Assembly (NCBI GenBank): GCA_023078555.1 | Contig: CM041196.1 | Coordinates: 8,195,985-8,259,984 of the forward strand | Source of the DNA: Ulva prolifera | Lineage: Eukaryota; Chlorophyta; Ulvophyceae; Ulvales; Ulvaceae | DNA length: 64,000 bases | Reading direction: 5' to 3' | Part shown: piece by piece, positions 58,173-64,000 of the stretch | Position numbering within the stretch: position 1 is the first letter of the stretch | How the letters are laid out: the number at the start of each line of letters is the position of its first letter | Position numbers and translations under genes: made by a program | Notes under the pieces: model-generated | The model's input: the letters and a program-made list of their open reading frames with translations, nothing else | Databases searched by the model: none | Told to the model about the DNA's origin: nothing

Positions 58173-61100
58173 GTGCATCTGTGCAGCAACTGCACGCTGC
58201 AGGCAGTGTGGTGCATGCATCCCACGATCTATGTAGCCCGTGCTCCCCGGAGCCCCTGGGCGATCGTGATGCTTGGACCATCACAGCAGCTGCTGCCGCT
58301 CCCCAGCGGCCAGCAACCGCATCGCAGCCACCGTACAGCAACACGGCAGCTGAGTGCACACTTAGCGGCGCCTGGCAGGCACATGCGTCTCAGCCCACCA
58401 GCCCGCGGCTGCGGCCGGCGTTCCCGAGCCGCAGCGCATCCTCGCCCGGCGCTCCGGGCTGGCCTGATCTGCGGGCCAGCACCGCCGCCGGCAGCCCCGG
58501 CCTCGCGCCCCCCGTCAGCCCGATGCTCGCGCACGCGGCGTGCCCGCCTCCCCCCGAGCAGCTGCACCGCCGGAGCGTGGCCAACACGACTGAGACGTCT
58601 GCCGCGGCCCCGGCGGCCGTCCGCCCCCAGTCTGCTGCTGCAGCAGCAGCCCCCACCCCCGCAGGCGCCCCTGCCCCCGGCTCCTGCGGGCAGACATTAC
58701 CAGACGCGATGGCGCGGAAGCCCTCACACCGGCAGACGTACCCCTTCACTTCATGCCCGCCTTTCCCGTCTGCTGCTGCGTCATCTGCGGCCGGGGAGTT
58801 ACCAGCGGGAGGTCGAGGCGCGGAGGCGGCTCTCAAAGGCGCTGCGTGCGCTTTGCCACGGAGCACGTCCGCCAGCACGGGGCACGCAGCCCCGCAGCCC
58901 GGCCGAGCCACCCCCGAGTCACCCGTGTTCCCGCGGATGCATGCACCAAGCAACGGTCTGCTGTCACTGGCGCAACAGAGCAACAGTCCGTTTCTGAGCA
59001 TGCAGAGCCCTTCGCCCGGGCGGCCCACAGGGCCCGTGCACGCTCCGCTGCCCGCAGCAGCCGCAGCAGCACAGGAGCTTGGGTTTGCCAGGAGCACAGC
59101 ACCGCCAGGCACCTTTGCTGACACGGGCGGCTCGGGGCTCAACACTGGCCGCGCAGGCGCTGTGGCGGCGGCGGGTGACGCTGCCGCTCAGCTCCCAGCA
59201 CGGCACAGCACAGAGAGTGTGGAGCTGTCTGGAGCTGTCGTCGCTGAGGACATACGACCACCTGCGGCGCAGGCGGCGGAAAGCGCACCACCGGTGGGAC
59301 CCGCGGGGACGCCTGCCGGCGGCAGCGGGGGGGAGTTTGGGCTTGAGGAGGTGTGGCAGCGCATGCCGAGCGCAGCCGCAGCAGGCCGTGCACGGCACGA
59401 TGCGACTCCAGCTCCGGGAACCACGCCCGCGGCCGGGCGCCTGAACGCGGCCTGCTCGCCGGGCCACCCCCCCAGCTGCAGCGAACTGCCGCCGGCCGTG
59501 GCACGCAGCTTCTCCGACGCGACGGCGCTGCTCGCACAGTTCCAGGGTGCGCAAAACCTCGGCCGCATGCCCGACGCCTCGGTGCTCGCGGGCAAGCTCG
59601 CCCAGCATGGGGAGGGGCCTGCGGCTGGGGCCTCGGCGCGGGTGCTTGCTGCGGGGATGTCGGGTGCCTCGGTCCCCGCCGGGGGCGACAGCAGGTTAGG
59701 GAGGCTGCCTGACGGCACCAAGGCGGCAGTCAGCGTCGCACCCGCGGGAGCGGCTGCAGGCGTAGCGGTGTCCCCAGCCGCGCCTGTGCCGGCGCCCCGC
59801 CGCCGGTCTGGCGGTGGGGGCAAACAGCGAGCGAGTGCTCAGGGTGCAGCTGCGGCGAAGCCGCACGCGGGCGAGCAGGCCGCAGCTGCTGACGCCGCAC
59901 CAGCCAGCAGCGGCGGTGTGCGGCGAAGTGCCCCAGCAGAGGCAGGTGCCGGTGGGACCTCTGCCCCAGGCGGGCGCCGCCGCGGCGAAGCCGCTGCTGA
60001 GTCCCGCCCTCAAACTTCGCAGAGGGCGTCCGCGTCAGCGGGTGAGGGGGGCACAGCTGTGACGAACGCAGAGCTGCGCGCGTGCGAGGCGCTCAGCGCA
60101 GCCCAGCTGCCGGACGGCCGTGCCGCAGCAGGTGCGCCGTTCGCCGCAGCTGGCTTCACAGCCAGCGGAGGGGCCGCCGCTGTCGGCTGGGCAGTAGATC
60201 ACGTGTCCATCGACGGAGACGGCAGCCTGTTTGACCAGGCTTTCGCCTCGAGTGGCATCCCCACTGAGGAACAGCCCGGCACTCTCGGCCACTTGCCGGC
60301 AGCAGAGGCAGGTGCCCGCCACCAGCACGCCCACGCTGGCGGCGCCGCACAACACAGCCAGCAGCGGCACCGCTACGGCGACCTGGAAGGCGCAGCCGTG
60401 CTCGCAGTGGAGGACTCGGACATCAGCGACCGCTCCGCCTCGGACACGCCAGGCTCGGACCTCGGCGGCATGGCGGCAACGCCCGGCCCCGACTTCCCGA
60501 CCCCGGCGGGGCCGAAGGCGGACGCGCAGCCGGTGCTCACGCCGGCGACGGCCGCGGCGCCGCTGCACGCGTTGTCGCACATGTACTCCCTCTCCCGGCC
60601 GACGCGCGGGGCCGAGCCCGCGGCGATGGAGGCGGACGGGGATGTGCTCGATGCGGCTGCGAGCCACGCGGCTGCGGCCACAGAGGAGGAGGAGGTCGCG
60701 ATGATGCTGCCGCAGGGTGTTGAGCTGGACGACCTCATCCGGCTGGCCGAGATCGTGACGGGCCCGGACGGCGTGGGCCAGACTGCCGGACCCACGAGCC
60801 CGACGGAGCTGGTGCGGCTGGTGAAGGAGATGATGCCCAGGGGTGTCGAGCTGGCGGCGCTGATGGAGCAGGACGCGCAGGGCGGGGCATCGCTGCCTGC
60901 TGCGCCGGCGGTGCCGGGCACCTCCGACCCGTCGGCGAACGCGCGGCAGAAGGCGGCTGTGCTCGCGGCTGCGCTCAAGGGCCTGCAGACCCCTGCGGCC
61001 ACACCCGCCGCAGGCGCTGCGCCCGCGATCGCGGCGGCGCTGCCCGCAATGCTTCCCGGCGCGCTAGGGCTGACTCAGGGTCCTGCGAAGGCGGCGGTAC

Positions 61101-64000
61101 CGGCAGAGGTAAAGCCTGCCCTTGCCGACATGCCGGCGCCGAAGCCTGCTCCGAAGCCGGCGCCCGCGCCGCCCCCTCCTCCTCCGCCTCCCAAGAAGCC
61201 TGCCCCTGCCCCACCCCCTCCTCCACCGCCCCCGCCGAAGAAAGCCGCCCCGAAGGCCCCGCCCCCACCTCCACCCCCACCGAAAAAGGGCAAAGCTGCC
61301 ACGCCCGGCGGCGGCGCGCCGACCCCGCCGCCGCCTCCCCGCGGCATGCGCCTCGTGCAGCCGAGCAACGCGCAGCAGAAGCGGCTGAAGCAGCTGCACT
61401 GGGACGCGGTGCGGCAGGCGGATGGCATGGTGTGGCGCGACCTCGCGGCGTCCACGCAGCTCGACGTCGCCGAGCTCGAGCGCCTGTTCAAGCTCCTCGA
61501 CAACAACGGCACCAAGTGCGGCCCCGCCCTCCTCCACACACACACACACCGCTGTTTGCCTGCTCTCCTCATCTGTGCCTGTGTCTCTGCAGTGTCGCGC
61601 GCCTGTTCGTGTCCAAACAGCCAATACCGCGGATCGTGACGGGTGCTTGCGGCCGTGCAGGAACGTGGTGAAGAAGGCGGAGGAGGTGCACCTGATTGAG
61701 GGCCGCCGCGCGCACAACATCTGCATCGAGCTCTCCGGGGTGCACCTCGACGTCGCCGCCATCCGCGCCGCCCTCACCACCATGCAGACCGAGCACCTCT
61801 CCACCGACGCGCTCGGCGTGCTGCAGCGCGCGGTGCCGACCGCCAACGAGGCGACCGACATCCGCCAGTTCCTCGCCGGCAAGCACCCGCGCTACCGCGG
61901 CCAGTCTGACGCCAACACCCTCGGCGCCTGCGAACGGTGCGCGCCGGCCGCGTCGGTGTCCGTGCTTTCGCCACGGTGCCGGTACCGCCGGGTTCGATCG
62001 TGCGTGCCGTGTGCAGGTACTTCATGCACGTGATGGACGTGCCGCAGCTCGCGGAGCGCCTCGGGTGCGTGCTCTTCATGCGCAACTTCGGCGCCAACAT
62101 CGCCCAGATCCGCAGCCTCGTCGGCCTGATGGACGCCGCGGCGGCCGCGCTGCGCAGCAGCGCTGCCTTCAAGGCCCTCCTGCAGACCATCCTCGCCGTC
62201 GGCAACCAGATGAACAGCGGCACCACGAAGGGCGCGGCACAGGTGCGTGCCCCCCGAATGCATGCCGCACACGGCCCGGCCCCGCACGCATGGCCCGGGG
62301 TGCGGTGTGCACACAGGGAATGGGGTGTGCGGTGTTCCTGTTGTTTCTGGTGTGCCGTGCTGCCCGCCTCTCCTCCGACTGTGCCCTTGTGACAAAGTCG
62401 GAGAGGCGGGTAGCGCTGTTTGTGAGGGTGACGGCGGTCTGCAGACAGGCAGGAGTGGCGTGCAGGGGTTCAAGCTGTCGCTGCTGCTCAAGCTGGAGAA
62501 CATCAAGGCGACGGACCGCAAGACGTCGCTGCTGCAGTTCTGCATCCAGCAGGCCGCCGACCAGGTGGAGGGCATCCTGGAGCTGCCGGAGACGATGGCG
62601 CCGGTGAAGCGCGCGGCGCGGCTGCAGGTCACCGCCGTGGACACCCTCCTCGCGGAGCTGCGCACGGGCATCTCCGAGGCGAAGCAGCAGGTCGTGGCCG
62701 CGTGCGCGAGCGACGTCCACCAGCAGCAGGCCGGCGACGCCCAGGTGCGCTCGCGCCACCCCCTGAGAGCCGTCTTAACCTGGTACCCCGAGCTCATTGT
62801 GTAAACACCCCGAACGCCGGGGTGATGTCTCGCCGCTTCCTGCGCTGAGAATTTTTTAGGCCATGCTGCAATCCTGAGGGAGCAGGACAGGCGGGAAGGC
62901 GCAGCGCGGATGAGGCCACGGTAGCATTTCGGCGCATGACGCGGGCGCCGTGTGTGTGCAGGACGAGGGCGCAGAGTTCTTCCGCACGACGATGCGGGAG
63001 TTCCTGGAGGGCGCAGAGGCGACGGTGAACGAGGTGCAGGACGGCGTGGCCGCGACGATGGCGGCGCTGCGCGGCCTGTATGACTACTTCGGCGAGAAGT
63101 ACGACGGCGCCGACCCCGTCCGCATCCTCTCCCTCTTCTCCTCCTTCCTCGACCTCTACGCCAAGGCCGTCAAGGAGTTCCATGTGCGCTCCCCACCCTC
63201 CTCCCACTTGCTGTATCCCAATGCAGCCGAGGCGGATGGCTGGACCATCACACGATGCTGGGCTTTGAGTGGTGCTTTGAGTGGACCCACATGGTCCAGA
63301 AGCGCCACCGCGGAGTGACGCAGAGGCCGCGGGGCGCCGGAGTGTCATGCGTGGGTGGACGTCGTGCAGGAGCGCAAGACGCGGGAGGAGCGTGCCGCGA
63401 AGGCCAAGCCCGTGGCCAAGGGCTCCCCGGACAAGGCGGCCCGGGCGGAGGCGGACACGGTGACGCCGGAGCAGGCCGAGGCGCACGCGAAGGTCTCTGT
63501 GCCGACGACTGGCGTGCGGGACGGGCCGGCTACGCGGCAGGCCCGGCCGGCGGCGGCCACAGGGCCCCCGCGGCGGCCAGGCGTCCCACCACCGCCGCCC
63601 CCTCCGCCGCTGCCGGCGGCTCTCCGGCGGGCAGGGACTGCAGCCGCGCCCTCTGTGCCCAGCACTGCGGGGGCGGGGGGGCCCCAGGCGCCACCGCCTC
63701 CACCGCCGCTGCCACCGCGGCGGCCGGGTGCGCCGCCATGCTTTACCGCCGACCGGGATCGGTCACAGTCTCCACTCGCTTACTGTGAGCCGAAGCCGCC
63801 GCCCCCGCCGCCACCCCTGCCGCCGCCTCCCCCCGGCTGTCACCGCCCTCTCAGCGGCCGCTCCTCGGACGCGCAGCTGACGCCGCGGCTCACCACCATT
63901 ACACCGTCCCCGCCGCCGCCGCCCCTGCCGCCGCATGCCGCGGCGACGCCTGTGGGGCAACCGCCCGCAGCACACGCCCACGCTCCCCCCCCGCCGGGCC
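58173..64000 (+). CDS. Formin (FH1-FH2), open at the window edge
   Basis: Exons: 58173-61515, 61661-61936, 62017-62242, 62466-62744, 62962-63183, 63370-64000 (open). The first exon is over 1100 codons of Ala/Pro/Gly/Ser-rich linker ending in an FH1 region (61140-61350) of four poly-proline runs, then the start of FH2 (QQKRLKQLHWDAVRQADGMV, LERLFKLLDNNGTK). FH2 goes on with VVKKAEEVHLIEGRRAHNI, FMRNFGANIAQIRSLVG, LAVGNQMNSGTTKGAAQGFK, LSLLLKLENIKATDRKTSLL and YDYFGEKYDGADPVRILSLF. Formins nucleate and elongate actin filaments; FH1 feeds profilin-actin to the FH2 ring. After FH2 a basic ERKTREERAAKAK segment leads into a second proline-rich tract with no stop before the window ends. Probably continuous with the RhoGAP-like exons upstream. 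Confidence 0.93.

Noticed and set aside
1-64000. Transposable elements, virus-like elements, tRNA or rRNA genes, CRISPR arrays
   Set aside because: Looked for reverse transcriptase, integrase, capsid and transposase motifs, long terminal or inverted repeats and cloverleaf-like sequences; none seen by eye. A RepeatMasker and tRNAscan run would settle this.

Overview
This is nuclear DNA of a photosynthetic eukaryote, most likely a green alga. Genes lie on both strands. They are split by introns of about 90 to 800 bases, and many exons are very GC-rich. The gene content points to the green lineage: a plastid fibrillin, a carotenoid cleavage dioxygenase, a plant-type glycerate 3-kinase, a KAPP-like FHA-PP2C phosphatase, a chalcone-isomerase-fold protein and a formin. 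TGTAA motifs, the usual chlorophyte poly(A) signal, sit 40 to 190 bases past several stop codons. I cannot name the species. All exon structures were read by eye from splice signals and frame continuity.

Layout, left to right. 138-806 (+): last exons of a PAP/fibrillin. 2769-9759 (-): a 15-exon paladin-like protein of 1452 residues. 11000-12721 (-): an AWS-SET-postSET histone methyltransferase. 15278-18365 (+): a carotenoid cleavage dioxygenase. 19658-24236 (-): the ribosome biogenesis factor NOP14. It is divergent from 24679-26109 (+), a membrane-anchored FHA-PP2C phosphatase. 26818-28338 (+): glycerate 3-kinase with a C-terminal membrane tail. 28850-29770 (+): an unrecognised 130-residue protein. 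31035-32634 (-): the OST3/OST6 subunit of oligosaccharyltransferase. 33404-36036 (-): a five-bladed glycosidase-like protein. It is divergent from 36358-38059 (+), a chalcone-isomerase-fold protein. 39273-40429 (+): a SnoaL-like (DUF2358) membrane protein. 43819-44730 (+): an unrecognised coiled-coil protein. 47139-50159 (+): splicing factor SF3B2. 51235-52946 (-): a glycosyltransferase-like protein. 54691-64000 (+): a RhoGAP-like domain followed by an FH1-FH2 formin that runs off the window, probably one gene.

The genes do not form a pathway; this is an ordinary mixed nuclear neighbourhood. Several serve the plastid or carbon metabolism (fibrillin, dioxygenase, glycerate kinase, probably the CHI-fold and DUF2358 proteins). 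Others are core housekeeping (NOP14, SF3B2, OST3). I saw no transposable element, virus-like element, CRISPR array, rRNA or tRNA.

The points most worth a second look are the RhoGAP-formin arrangement, the tail-anchored glycerate kinase, the triplicated paladin with a dead third site, the high share of GC-AG introns with GYGCG donors, and an 81-bp minisatellite that keeps a 27-codon frame. Several short stretches look coding on one or both strands but could not be resolved.
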